Source: Inia geoffrensis
Taxonomy: Eukaryota > Chordata > Mammalia > Artiodactyla > Iniidae
DNA length: 64,000 nucleotides
Reading direction: 5' to 3'
NCBI GenBank assembly: GCA_036417435.1
Contig: CM070904.1
Location: 42,566,408 to 42,630,407 of the forward strand
The position numbers were made by a program, and so were the translations under genes. Shown piece after piece: positions 11,701 through 23,432 of the stretch (the stretch's first letter is position 1; every line of letters begins with the position of its first letter). The notes beneath the pieces are model-generated. The model had not been told where the DNA came from. It saw only the letters and a program-made list of their open reading frames with translations, and made no database searches.

Positions 11701-12289
11701 CTTATCTCGAGACCCAGGCATAGTGGTTAGTTCAGCTGACAGTTACCATGAAGTTACCTGGCATCCTTACTCCACCTCAGACTCCAAAAGATAAATTTTA
11801 CTCTAAGCTATTACAGTTTACCAGCCCCAGACCTATGGTTGCCCTCGGGAGTTTCCTTCACTAACACCTTTTTTTCTATGCTTTAGGCTAATTACTCTCC
11901 CATTAACATAGCCTTCATTCATTCACTCTCCGTCACCCTCTCTGCTGAAGTCTAATCCACCTCCGAATCGAACTCATCTAAACCACCCAGGGCCAACGTT
12001 TACCCAAGTCGGCAGCCCCACCACCACTTCCTCAGCCTCTGCCTGACCTCACTTGAGCCCTCAGCGTTTCTTCCTGATATCCTCGCTGCTCCTTAGTGAA
12101 CATTCCTCTTGCTGCCATCTTCCTAGGGCCAGCTCCCCTCTTACCAAGATGAGGCGAGATGCTGTTTTTAATTTAATGCAGCCTTACGGCCGCAGTAACT
12201 GAATTCTATGTAAAACTCTTAGCCAGAGAAAGGAGGCTGATAATTAATGGACACTGCTATAGGAATCTGCTTCACCTGTTTCTAGCATT
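11701..12289. other. Unclassified C-rich DNA
   Basis: A pyrimidine-rich segment at 11920-12130 has no open frame of note. I do not recognise a repeat, although an eroded L2 is possible. Confidence 0.35.
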
Positions 12290-12780
12290 TACACTTTCCT
12301 TTCAGTCCTCCATCTGCCTCCGTCCTGCTTGGTGGCTGTACTTATCTCACGGCAACAGCTTCCACACTTGTCCAAACTTGTCTCACTGCCTCTGAAGTGC
12401 ACCTCAGTCGAATCCATCTTGTCAACTGCAATCACAGTACAGCTCATACAGCGCAAATTCATTCACTCAAACCCCCTTCAACTCTCCCTTGGTTCCTACT
12501 CAAGATGATTCCAACACCTAACTCACGCAGTTGGCCCAACTTCCCACGATGGCCCAACTCACATTCCCCTCGCGATCGCCTACTGTTTCCTGGCTGTGTT
12601 TCTTGTCTGCCCAGGCCGTGCACGTCCTCGGCATCTGGCTCATGACTTGGCTTTTGGGTTCTTGTTCACCAAGCCCCTTTGTCTAATGAGCCTCTACACT
12701 TGTTCAAGGATGGAGTTTCTGTGATGACTCCAGCTAGAAGTGCAATGCACATCCTCTGCTGGTCTCGTGTAGTTTACAGC
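12290..12780 (+). mobile_element. L2 LINE internal fragment
   Basis: The word order 'cagtcctccatctgcctccg', 'aactctcccttggttcctac', 'caacttcccacgatggccca' and 'gtgtttcttgtctgcccagg' parallels sense L2, with heavy divergence. Confidence 0.5.
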
Positions 12781-13009
12781 ACTTGGTTTATGTTTTAGTT
12801 TGATCTGAAAAGTATTGGGTGAGCTTGGGGTGCTGCCAGAAGAGCGCAGACGGCCGGCTGCCAAATGGTCTCAATCAGGTCACCTTGGGACATTCACTAA
12901 CATCAGGCACTATCCTCAGACTGGTAGGTGGGGAACCTGACTTTGAAAACCTATGTTGGGCCGTATTATTTCTTAGGAATGGGTACACATTACTTGAGCT
13001 TATAGAACT

Positions 13010-13051
<42 letters not shown>

Positions 13052-13509
13052 TATGCACTGTAGGAGGCCATGACATTAATTAATTTATAATGACAACTCT
13101 AACCTACAGGGATCGAAGCCTGTGAGTCACATGAGTAGAAGAGCCTCTCCCTGATGGATAGACTTAAATGAGAAGCCAATTTCTAACCAGAATATTAAGT
13201 GACTGCAGAATCAGAGCAGGTGGCTGGTCGATGACCCAAAATGGGGACTCCTTTGTCACAGGGTCTGAACGGCTCATCTCCTCAGGCCGAGGCACACTGG
13301 ACTTCGGAGTTCCCTCCTCTCTGGGCTGACGACCTTCTGTCGATTCCGTTTTCTCCAAACAGCCTAACTACAATTCACCTCAGTATCACCTCTCCCAACC
13401 CTAACACAAGCCTTGAGACATTCAGGCACCTTTGAGTGTAGCTTTGTTTTCCTGAAGTGTGCAGCAGCACACTGTCTGTGGCTTACCCTCAGACCAAGGG
13501 CAACTCCTG
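12781..13509. other. Single-copy DNA around a GT microsatellite
   Basis: Apart from the (GT)19 tract, the overlapping frames at 12819-13073, 13164-13358 and 13241-13435 are short and unrecognised. Confidence 0.4.
13011..13048. repeat. (GT)19 microsatellite
   Basis: An uninterrupted 38-bp GT run, long enough to be length-variable between individuals and with Z-DNA-forming potential. Confidence 0.98.
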
Positions 13510-13790
13510 TGAACGTGTCTAAGTGTACCTTCCTAGTTTACCTCCCAGAGGCAAAGCTATTTTCTCCCTTCTCTGAGCTCTTAGGACGGACTTTACTGTT
13601 CTCCCATGCACTGATTATTCTGTGGCACTGTGCACTAACTCTATTGCACTACAAGCACTTGGGCTCAGCCTTTATTTCCACGTCTGGATGGAAAACTCTT
13701 TGAGGACTAGTCCAGTGCCTTGTAGGTCTGTCTACACCCTATACAGCCTACCTGCCACACAGCAGGTATTCAGCTAATACTATTGAGAAA
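13510..13790 (+). mobile_element. L2 LINE 3' end
   Basis: 'aaactctttgaggactagtc', 'cagtgccttgtaggtctgtc' and 'cacacagcaggtattcagct' follow the sense L2 3'-end order. Confidence 0.6.
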
Positions 13791-15169
13791 AGAAACAACT
13801 AAGTAAATATTCCGTGATAAATTCCCTGCAATTCTTCCTTCTCTCAGTTGTGTCTACCATTTGTGATTGTCTTGATAATTTTTAATGTTGGTTGTTCACG
13901 AAAATGCTCTGAATGAAATTAAATAAATTTAAAAAATTAATGATCCAATGCATCCAGGCCTTCAGGGGTTAACTGTGGAGAAACAGTCTCTGCTAAGTTG
14001 AAAAGGGCTTCCTTTGGGGAGAAAGCTGGATTTGGAGGTTATTCAGGTTCTGCTTCCACCCTGCCAAGTGGCTCTTACTTGGGGCTGGGACCGGGCCCTT
14101 GGCCGCTGCCTGTCTGAGAAGCTGGCCTCCGTTGACTGGAGCAGCAAGTCTCAGAGCTACAGGAGAACACGCCGGATTTCCTCAGCTGTGTTGCTGGCCC
14201 CAGCAGTCTGAAGAGGAACCCTTATTCATTAGGAGTAACAGATATTTTTTTTCCCCTGACATCTTTAGATATTCCAGAGGGAGACAAGATGCAAACCGAG
14301 TGAACATGGCTCCCAGCTTTGCTGCATGGTACTGGGTGATGCGGGGTGCTCAGTACTCATCTTCTGATTTCAATGAGCGAAAGGGAAAGAATGGGAAGGG
14401 AGAACACGAGAACGGAAAACCTTTTCTAAAGACTGGATTTCACTGCATTTAAAGTCAATTGTAGAAATCTTAAAAAAAAAAAAAAACAAAAAAACCCGCA
14501 AAACTGGTGCAAGCAAAATCTCCACTTGCTGAGGGTCCCAAGAGAAATGCTATCTCGAAGCATTCTGTGATGAGGCCGTGGGCCCAGACAATAGGACTGG
14601 GACAGGACAGAGGGCACAGGGGATGCTTCCCTGCCTTTTGTTTCACACAGACTCAACAATGGGCCTGTCAGGGGAATCCAATAAGTTTCTTATCGAACCT
14701 TTCTGTTTTCAGTGTGAATTACTGAACAATCCTCCAGATACTGATTTTTATCTCCTCACAAGATAAATTTCAGTTTCTATTGGCACATTCCTATTCAGTG
14801 CACCGCTCTCAAATTATGTTAAAAAAAAGAAAAAAACCCTAAGCTTAGTGGAACAAAATAGGCTAGAAAAGTCAGTGAGAAGAGCTTCTGCCTTCTTTCT
14901 TGTTGTCAGAAACGTGTAGATGCTTAAATATATGTCCTAACGCAATATATCACTCATTTGGATGATAATTATTGGTTATTTCTGGCCTCAAATTCATACT
15001 GGAATAAACTAAATTTATTTTCTATTCCTGCTTCTCTCTCTTCTGTGTGTATATGTGATGGGGTGGGTGTGTTAAATAAATGAGCAAATAAAATCTCACC
15101 ATTAGCTCACTCCTAGTATGATAGTTTTATGTTATTGGTTCCTTATTTTAAAAAGTACATCCATTCATT
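13791..15169. other. Single-copy DNA
   Basis: Contains A-rich tracts near 14471 and 14821. Frames at 14014-14211 and 14099-14452 overlap on the same strand and carry no recognisable domain. No convincing splice structure is visible. Confidence 0.35.
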
Positions 15170-15235
15170 TTTTTCATTTATTCAACAAATATTTATTAAG
15201 TGCCTGTCATGCATGTACCTCACTTGATGCTGTAT
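15170..15235 (-). mobile_element. L2 LINE 3' terminal fragment
   Basis: 'catttattcaacaaatattt' then ATTAAGTGCCTGTCATGC is the classic antisense L2 tail. Confidence 0.7.
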
Positions 15236-15357
15236 ATACCCTCATTTAGCTGATCTTTGTATCCTGAATTTCTTTGAATTCCTAGAAATGGAGTAACCCT
15301 TCTCACATAAACATAAGACTTCCCTATTCCCAGCACCTTAGGAAGAATATTGCAGTC

Positions 15358-15568
15358 CTTTTTTTTTTTTTTCTTTGCGGTACGCGGGCTTCTCACTGTT
15401 GTGGCCTCTCCCATTGCAGAACACAGGCTCCGGACGCGCAGGCTCAGCGGCCATGGCTCACGGGCCCAGCTGCTCCGCGGCATGTGGGATCCTCCCGGAC
15501 CGGGGCACGAACCCGTGTCCCCTGCATCGGCAGGCGGACTCTCAACCGCTGCGCCACCAGGGAAGCCC
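15358..15568 (-). mobile_element. CHR-2-type SINE with perfect 18-bp TSD
   Basis: A full-length antisense copy with intact A and B boxes. The 18-bp target-site duplication AGGAAGAATATTGCAGTC is identical at 15340-15357 and 15569-15586, which marks this as one of the most recent insertions in the window. Confidence 0.98.
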
Positions 15569-15586
15569 AGGAAGAATATTGCAGTC

Positions 15587-16480
15587 TTTTTGAAGATGAT
15601 GTGCAAGGCGAGTGCTGGATTCTTCTAAACACAGAAGAATCACTTGTGTTCACTGCCCCACAAACTGGAAATAACACACCTTGCTGCCAATGGCCTGATA
15701 AAAAATATAAGGTGAGGTACTGAAGAACTAGGTCCACCTCTGAGATAACGGTGTTAAGACATGAGAATTACTTTATTTCCACCACGTCCTCCCACCACAT
15801 TAACTAGTTTGTTTCAATAGATTTATGCAAAATAGCACAAGAACAGAATCTAGAACCTGAAACTAGACCATGTACTAAAACAACCTAACTGCATGCCAAA
15901 TACTGTAACCTCTAAAGGCATATACATATACAAGGTAGATAGATAGATGCTGACACTTTTTTTTCAATTTGTTGCTGTCCATTAACATTAGCTCTGTGAC
16001 TCCTTTATCCAGAGAAACAAAGGAAATCACAGGAAGTGTTACATATGTGCAATAGAGCCAGCAAAGTTACTTGCAAAGTTAGTTAAAAGGTTTATTAACA
16101 GATTTTTCTCACACTTTTAAATGAAAATCCATAAAACATTGTGGCTAAGCAAATTAATTTAGGATTTAATTAGAGATGTTAGAAAATAGATTCTGGGCTA
16201 ATACAAAAGAGATCAGAAAGAAAGTTGTTTTCACTGTATTAATATTTTTTATTACAGTTTGTCTTAACTAACCAAATTGTTTCATCCTATGCTCATTTAC
16301 TTTTGATATAATCACTCATGGCTTCCCAGAACATAGCCAAAACTATTTTATAATGATAACTGGACCAGTGTTGCTGTGAGGGACCCTACTGCTGTAGAAA
16401 AGATCCTAGTGAAGGCATGCTTTCTGATTATGATAAAAAAAACAAACAAACCATGAGGTGCTCAGAACTAGAAGTAGAGG
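15587..16480. other. Single-copy DNA
   Basis: No repeat is recognised apart from a short TAGA tract near 15938. A GTGAGG donor-like word follows an open stretch near 15713, but there is no partner acceptor or protein match. Confidence 0.35.
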
Positions 16481-17590
16481 GAGGGGGCAGGGTTGCTCTG
16501 AGGTCTTATGCCTATAGAGGTGCAGTAAATTTGACCCTGAGCAGTGGGTCTACAACAACATTGACAGGTTGAGCCTGAGAATCCTGTCTTGAATTGTGAC
16601 TCTTAAAGAGACCAAATGGTCCCAGATTGGTGTAAACCCTTACTTCACAGCAGAAGCAGATACCAACACTCTCCTGAGGAAAGCATCCCCTTAGGATCCC
16701 CACCAAGGAAGAAGAAACAAAAAGCCTGAAATCAAAGATCCACAAGCTGAGACTTCCCTGGCAGTCCAATGGTTAAGACTCCGTGCTTCCAATGCAGGGG
16801 GTGTGGGTTCGATCCCTGGTTGGGGAACTAAGATCCCACATGCCGTGTGGCGCAGGCAAAAAAAAAAAAAAAACCACAACAATAAACTATTAAAAAAAAA
16901 AAAAAGAACGGCAAGCACAAGAGAAGGCAAGCTCCATGAGTGAGAGTCAAAGGAAAGGACAAGGAATAGATCTGGGCCTACAAGGATGCAGACACTGAAA
17001 TCGTCTGATATAGAATTAGAATAGTTATCTGTAAACAATTCAAAGAAATAACATAGAAATTAAAAATACAAGCAAGAAGCAAGGGATTATCAGGAATGAC
17101 CACGTTGCTATGTAAAATATAAACTTTCTATGTAAAATCAGATATAAACTCTAAAAATGGAAAAATTTGGAGGGACACAAAAGGCAAAAGTGCCATTTGG
17201 ATAAAGCTAAAGAGAGAATTAGTGGACAGAAAGAGAGCTCTGAAGAAAATATCATCAGAGAGAGACAAGAAGATGGAAATATGAAAGAAAGGTTTCAAAA
17301 TATGAAGTGAATGAAAAGTTCTAGCATATATCTAATTAGAATCTCAGAAGGAGAGTAGAGAATGGAGAAGAAATATTTGAATAAGTAATGCCTGAGAATT
17401 TTCCAGAAATTATAAATGACATTAATCTACAAATAGTAATCCAAAGAGGATGAGTAAAAACAATTCCATGAGTAGATACATCATATTAAGATGTATCTTA
17501 AGAAATATACAGTTAGTGTATATTATGAAATATATAGTGAAAGTCCTGAACACCAGTGACAAAGAGGAGATGTGAAACTTGAAGGAAAAC
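16481..17590 (+). mobile_element. L1/HAL1 5'-side fragment (ORF1 region)
   Basis: 'gaatctcagaaggagagtag', 'agaagaaatatttgaataag' and 'aatgcctgagaattttccag' are characteristic of the ORF1 part of old L1 or HAL1 elements in sense orientation. It is split by the CHR-1 SINE at 16751-16905. Frames are broken. Confidence 0.7.
16751..16905 (+). mobile_element. CHR-1-type SINE
   Basis: The element begins GACTTCCCTGGCAGTCCAAT, carries the B-box GTTCGATCC and the 'ggggaactaagatcccacat' segment, and ends in two A-rich tails. It is an older family than CHR-2 and sits inside the L1/HAL1 block. Confidence 0.93.
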
Positions 17591-18819
17591 ACAGATTATT
17601 CACTGATTATATTAGTGATGGAGACACTGGTGTTCCGTCGACTCTAGGTACACTCGTCCAAAGTTGCTGAAAAGGATTCTATTGCATTGTAGGTCCACTA
17701 CAGCCACTTTGCTTTTCACTTGAGTCCCTATACATTTATTATAATTGACTATAAGCGAATAGCTCTCTTTTTTATCTATTAAGTCGACGTAGAATTTGAT
17801 TTTTCACTCTAAACTCAATTTTAAAAAAACAGAGATCATTTTATACCAGACACATAGAAACATATTCAGTTCAGTTGTTTAGAGCAGGGTTTCTCAATCC
17901 TGGCGGCAACTCAGAGTTACTTGGTGGGTTTTTTGATGTATATAATTTTGCACAGATTTTACATGCAAAGCTGGATGAATTATAACAAAGTGACACACCC
18001 CTGGTGCAGGCTGGCTTACCAAACGCTTCCTCTCCCGACTTGGAGGGCAGAATTCATCAGTGATAGTGCCCTGGCATGCTGACAGGTACATGCTGGCTTG
18101 GAGCAGACAGGAGGCTAGGGATTCCACAAGAGTCAAGGAAAAAAAGACCTGACTCTGGTGGTAGAGGGCGTTCCTGTTTTTATTCCTGGACAGACCTGCT
18201 TCTTTTATATTTTCCTTCACTCTCTGAAGTAGAGGTCTAGAATTACCTAAATCTTCATTTCTTTTCTCTCTCAGGTCCAGTACATTTTCTAGGATTCTTC
18301 CCCAATCTCACTAGCCACCTATTCATTAGAGAACAGGTCTTCAATACTAAGGGCAAAGCACTTCCTTGCTAGGCTCTGTATATTGGGGTGGGGTGAAAGT
18401 TAGGGAAGGAGCTGGACTGGCTGCTGTAAACGTAGTTCTTAACTTAAAAAATCTTGGTGTTTGCCTGATGATCTACTCTTGCCTTTGTCCTGACTGTACT
18501 TAGAGTTTCCTTGGAAGCTATCTCAAGAAGAACTATTCTTATCTCTGGTGTTTCTGGCTGTCTCTCTCCAAAATTTCCTTACATTTTTTTGCCCATTGTC
18601 AACTTCTTTTTTATTTTGTCTTGCTTTATCTTCAATCATTGTTGCATTGTCTCCATAGGTATATATCTTTTTTATTATTTTATGTGGCCATGGAAAATGG
18701 GAGGTAGCTATTTAGTCTTTTCCAGACACCAATTCATGGTATCATGAATAACCTCTGATGATCAGTTTCACCAAACTACCTGACATAGCTGTAGTCCTTG
18801 TTCATAGGACACAGTGAAA
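17591..18819. other. Single-copy DNA with a MER20-like scrap
   Basis: 'cagggtttctcaatcctggc' at about 17884-17945 resembles the end of a hAT-type MER element. The remainder is unrecognised, including the pyrimidine-rich stretch at 18530-18690 and the frame at 17894-18220 (-). Confidence 0.4.
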
Positions 18820-18980
18820 GAAGTGTCATGTAGTAGAAGAAATGCAGGACTGAATGACACAAAGCACAGGGTTCCATTCCCCATATGGGCATCAACTTAT
18901 GTCACTATGATCAGGCCACCTCACCTTTCTAGGGCTGTTTCCTCCTGTTTAAGATGGAAGAACAATTTGTCAATATTTAT
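18820..18980 (+). mobile_element. MIR SINE fragment
   Basis: 'agggttccattccccatatg', 'gccacctcacctttctaggg' and 'tttcctcctgtttaagatgg' follow the sense MIR order, strongly diverged. Confidence 0.6.
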
Positions 18981-18987
18981 CAACATT

Positions 18988-19300
18988 AAAAATACATTTA
19001 ACTTTTCAGCCAGCATTCCGTCTTTAGAGAATTTATCTTGTAGGTACACAGGTACAAAACGATAGATGGATAAGATTATTCATTGAGCATTAAAGGAAAG
19101 AATTCCTCTCTCTAATATCTGAAAGAATTCAAGTGTTTCAAATCAACAGAGAAGTAATTAAATAACTATGGTATACCTACACAATGGAATACTATGAAGC
19201 CCTAACAAGGGAGAAAGCTTTTTATACACTGATAAGGAAAAATCTACAGGACATATTATTGACTAAAGAAGACAAGGTAAAGAAGCATGCACATAATCAT
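18988..19300 (+). mobile_element. L1M 3' fragment
   Basis: 'cagccagcattccgtcttta', 'tacacaatggaatactatga' and 'ctacaggacatattattgac' correspond to the 3' end of old L1M elements in sense orientation. Confidence 0.65.
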
Positions 19301-19329
19301 ACAGCTCCTCTATTACCCAGCAGAAGTGC

Positions 19330-19430
19330 CCCTAGTTCTTTTCTCCACATGAGAGTCACCTGCAGAAATTTTAACAATACTGATGGCGTGGCACCTCAAG
19401 TCAACCTATATGATTCACAAATATGAACAA
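19330..19430 (+). mobile_element. MER20-like DNA transposon scrap
   Basis: 'catgagagtcacctgcagaa' and 'aacaatactgatggcgtggc' resemble short hAT-type elements. The fragment is internal, without terminal repeats. Confidence 0.4.
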
Positions 19431-19435
19431 ATAGT

Positions 19436-20170
19436 AGAATATCAACAGAAAGGTGAGGAAACACAAAGGATCCCAAGTGACCTAAAAATTCTAAATATTA
19501 TCTGTAGAAAAATTAGAGAGGTTATTACACCTACCAAATAAAAAGAATTTTAAAATATGATTGCTGAAATAAAAAATTCAATCGATCACCACATATTATA
19601 ATAGAGTTAAAAAACAATGATTGATTTGGAAGCTCAAACAAAGAAACTTCCAGCAGTCCAAAACAAAAAACAAAAATGACACAAAAATAAGAAAGAAAAT
19701 TTAAAAATATGGAGAAAGAGTCCAAGAAGCTCAATTGTTGATGAAAATCAGTTCCAAGAGAAAAGAATAGATAGGAAAGAGGGGGATAATAAAAGAAATA
19801 GTGGAATAAAAATATCCCAGACTGAAAAAACAAGAGCGCTCATACTGAATAAGTCTCATCAAGGCTAGGTGAGGTAGATGGAAAAAAAGACCCATACTTA
19901 AACACTCTCTGTTGAAATTTCTGGAAAGACAATTTAAAAAATGTCCAAAAAGACAAAAAAAACGAGATCATCTATAAAAGAAGGAGAATCAGATTAGCAG
20001 CAGATATTCCATTAGCAGCGCTGAACACTAAACTCAAAGGAGCAAAAACCATCCAAAAACTCGCTGGGGTAAAGACTCTGGATTTAGAATTCCATATTTA
20101 AACTATTATTTTATGTAACATTTTCAGTCATACAAATGCTCGGAAAGTTTATCACCCTCACAAGCTGTCC
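19436..20170 (+). mobile_element. L1/HAL1 ORF1-region fragment
   Basis: 'aaaagaaggagaatcagatt', 'agcagcagatattccattag' and 'tttagaattccatatttaaa' follow the ORF1-distal region of HAL1/L1M. Frames are destroyed. It abuts a hairpin and then a younger L1 tail. Confidence 0.65.
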
Positions 20171-20176
20171 ATAAGC

Positions 20177-20205
20177 ATTATTCAATAAGGCTCTTATTGA
20201 ATAAT
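20177..20205. repeat. Perfect 13-bp foldback at an L1 junction
   Basis: ATTATTCAATAAG (20177-20189) and CTTATTGAATAAT (20193-20205) are exact reverse complements with a 3-nt loop. It sits at the boundary between the old L1/HAL1 fragment and the 5'-truncated L1 that follows. Confidence 0.95.
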
Positions 20206-21222
20206 AAGCAGATCAAACAAGAAAGAAAGAAATTTTAAAAGACCTAATTAAACTTAAAAGCTTTTGCACAGTAAAGGAAACCATAAACAAAATGAAAAGA
20301 CAAACCACAGAATGGGAGAAAATATTTGCAAATGAAGCGACCAACAAGGGATTAATTTCCAAAATATACAAACAGCTCATGCAGCTCTACATATAAAAAA
20401 AAAATCAAAAAATGGACAGAAGATCTAAATAGACATTTCTCCAAAGAAGACATACATATGGCCAAAAGCACATGAAAAGGTGCTCAACATCACTAATTAT
20501 CAGAGAAATGCAAATCAAAACTACAATTAGGTATCACCTCACACAGGTCAGAATGGCCATCATCAAAAAGTCTTCAAACAATAAATGCTGGAGATGGTGT
20601 GGAGAAAAGGGAACCCTCCTACAAGATATACATGCACCCAATGTTCACTGAAGCACTGTTTACAATACTCAAGACATGGAAGCAACCTAAATGTCCACTG
20701 ACAGAGGAATGGATAAAGAAGATGTGGTAAATATATACAATGGAATATTACTCAGCCATAAAAATGAATGAAATAATGCTGCTTGCAGCAACATGGATAG
20801 ACATAGAGATTACCAAACTAAAGGAAGTAAGTCAGAAAGAGAAAGACAAATATATGACATCACTCATTGTGGAATCTAATTTAAAAAATGATATAAATGA
20901 ACTTATTTACAAAACAGAAACAGAGTCAGATTTCAAATACAAACTTACAGTTACCAAAGGGGAAGCATAGGGCAGAGGGATAAATTAGGAGCTTGGGATT
21001 AACATTCACACAGTACTATATATATTAAAATAGATAACCAACAAGGACCCACTGTATAGCACAGAGAACTCTACTCAATATTCTGTGATAACCTATATGG
21101 GAAAAGAATCTAAAGAAGAATGCATATATGTATATGTATAAGTGAATCGCTTTGCTGTACACCTAAAATTAACACAACAATGTAAATCAACTATACTCCA
21201 ATAAAATTAAAAAAAAAAAAAA
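20206..21222 (+). mobile_element. L1 3' end with poly-A (relatively young)
   Basis: This is the C-terminal ORF2 region ('gcaaatcaaaactacaatta'), with an apparent internal deletion near 20618. It is followed by the 'atggaatattactcagccat' region and the artiodactyl/cetacean L1 3' UTR, ending CCAATAAAATTAAAA plus poly-A. An open stretch at 20740-20970 is a relic of the ORF2/3' UTR junction, not a gene. Confidence 0.93.
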
Positions 21223-21735
21223 GAGTACACCATGAGCCACAAGAGTAGCAGTTGAAATGTCTTACGAGGAAAGAGAAAAACTCAAAAGAAATTAGAGGAG
21301 AAACCACTACTTTCATGCTTGGATCATCATCCTTTGAGTTGCTGGAGATTAGTGTCTTAACATTATATTGATTTCTCTCTAAATACAATAGCATAACTTG
21401 GTTGTACAGTAACTATTTTTAAGAGCATAATCTTATCAAAGCCTCTTAAGTTGGGGTTAAAAATTTTGCATTAGCCTATAGACTAAACATGGGATATTTA
21501 ATCATAGTCATGGAACAGCAGATGTAGGGAAGTAGAGGAGATGGTAGACATAGTATCACTCATTAGATGGTATAATTTTCACACCAGGAAGTCAATAGCT
21601 ACTCTCTCAAACTACAACACAGAAACTTCCATGAGTTTATTCCTGGGGGAGAATATTCAAAATATAGTAGAAGATAGCTGGACATTTCATTTTTGACCCT
21701 TCTGTATGATTAGACTTTAAAAAATACATTAAATA
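21223..21735. other. Single-copy DNA
   Basis: No repeat or gene is recognised. Confidence 0.4.
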
Positions 21736-21937
21736 CCTCCTTTATCAGTAAAGGATTACTTAAATAAATTGAAGTGGAATCAGATAATGAAATACTGTAT
21801 ATAACCTTTGGAAAGAATGAGATTTGTCAACGTATATTTTTATGCAAGGTTGTCCACAATTAGATGTTTAATGTAAAAAAAGAAAGGAATTTGCAACATA
21901 ATATTGTGTCATCCTCACTAAGGTAAAAAAAATATGT

Positions 21938-21998
<61 letters not shown>

Positions 21999-22150
21999 AA
22001 TATCAGGGAGGAGAAACTATAAACTGACAGTACTGGGGAAAGGAAGGAGTCTTTCAGTATTTACTACTTAAACTTCTGAATTGTTTTAATGTTAGAAATA
22101 TGTAATATATAATATGTAAATTTTACTTTTAAATTACAAAGGTAATATGT
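21736..22150 (+). mobile_element. Old L1M 3' end containing an AT microsatellite
   Basis: 'gaatcagataatgaaatact' and the later 'aaggaatttgcaacataata' resemble L1M 3' UTR text. The stretch is interrupted by (AT)25, a usual birthplace for such microsatellites. Confidence 0.5.
21946..21995. repeat. (AT)25 microsatellite
   Basis: An uninterrupted 50-bp AT alternation. It is self-complementary and able to extrude a cruciform. Confidence 0.98.
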
Positions 22151-22289
22151 GTTGTAACAAGCCAAAAATGTAAATATATAAATGTATAGTGTTCTTACTT
22201 TCTTCCTTTTTTCTCTTCCTTACTTTCTTCATTTAAAAGTGAATTGTTTAAATATATTATTAACATTCAAACTATCTTTTTGCTTCGAT

Positions 22290-22480
22290 AGCCAATAATG
22301 CCAATATTATTTATTAAATAAACTCGAATTCCCATGGCATGGAAATGCTCTCATTATCATACAGTAATGTTCCACATTTACTTATATATGTTTCTCAGTT
22401 TGATTCTATTCCCTGCTATATTTGCTTTTTCTTGTGCAAAGAGCATTTTTTTTTATTACATTAGCTTTAAAGTAAATTCC
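22290..22480 (-). mobile_element. L1M fragment, antisense
   Basis: 'gaattcccatggcatggaaa', 'tcattatcatacagtaatgt' and 'tttgattctattccctgcta' match antisense L1M ORF2-region text. Confidence 0.45.
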
Positions 22481-23275
22481 AACATCTCATACTACCTGTT
22501 CCACCTCATTATTCTTTCTCCCTCTTACATTCTTGAGCATCCTTGCATTTATTTTTACATATGAACTTTTAAATCATCCAGTTCAGTGGCAAAAATAAAT
22601 CTGTTGAATTCTGGGGGGATTACATGAAACATGCATTGTAAGTGTAATAAAAAAATTTTTTTTTAAATAAAAAAGCAGTATGGTTAAATCAACAGAGGGC
22701 ATTTTCACCAAAGGGAGGACAATGCGAAGCAGGTCTCCTGCTGATTGTATGAAGAGCACAAGCAGTGAGTGGTAGAGGACTCCATCTTCATGCATCAAAC
22801 AAAATCCTGGCTAACAGAAAAGATAAGTATGGCAGTAAACGTCCCTGTCTGCAGACAGTAACAAAACATGAGTGTGTGTGCACAGCTGGAGTTATCATGA
22901 ACTGAAAGAGTAAACCTCAGCAAAGTATGGGGCTTTTCTTAGCCAGCTCTGAATGGGTGGTGAGGGACAAGGTCACGTGGTTAAAGGGCTGACTGGTCTA
23001 CAACTGGTGGTGTGCGATGTAATTCCTAGTCATGGTTTTTTACACGGACAATTAATCTTATTTATGTAACTGTAAAATTGATGACCCAGGTCATGGAGGC
23101 AATGTAGCTGCAAAAAAAAAAAAAAAAAAGCTCTGCCAACGAAAGCTTGCATCACTTAGGAGGAGATACTGTCACAAAGGTAGATGCATGGCACCCAGCA
23201 AGCACAGTGCGAAAATTATGGGCACTGGTGCCATGACAAGAAAGTATGACTCAGATGCCTGTTCTTCCACTGTCT
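22481..23275. other. Single-copy DNA
   Basis: An isolated A18 tract lies at about 23112-23129 with no recognisable retroposon upstream. No gene is recognised. Confidence 0.4.
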
Positions 23276-23432
23276 ATAGTCATGGGATCTTGGGCTCTCT
23301 TATCTTCAGTTCCTTTATCTGAAAAGATGGATAGAACTGCTTGTGAGCAGGGCTACTGTAAGCATTAAACAATACATAAAGCCCCTTGAACAACACCTGA
23401 CACATGGCAGGCTCTCAACTGATGCTCGATAT
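23276..23432 (+). mobile_element. MIR SINE
   Basis: 'cttcagttcctttatctgaa', 'gctactgtaagcattaaaca' and 'ctgacacatggcaggctctc' give the full MIR core and LINE-related tail in sense orientation. Confidence 0.88.

Noticed and set aside
14014..14452. GC-richer overlapping frames as a possible first exon
   Set aside because: CpG density is low, there is no promoter architecture and no recognisable protein.
15595..15720. Exon with a GTGAGG splice donor
   Set aside because: A donor-like hexamer is common by chance; there is no acceptor, partner exon or recognisable peptide.
20740..20970. 76-codon frame that looks conserved
   Set aside because: It is the L1 ORF2/3' UTR junction found in many L1 copies; the element is 5'-truncated.
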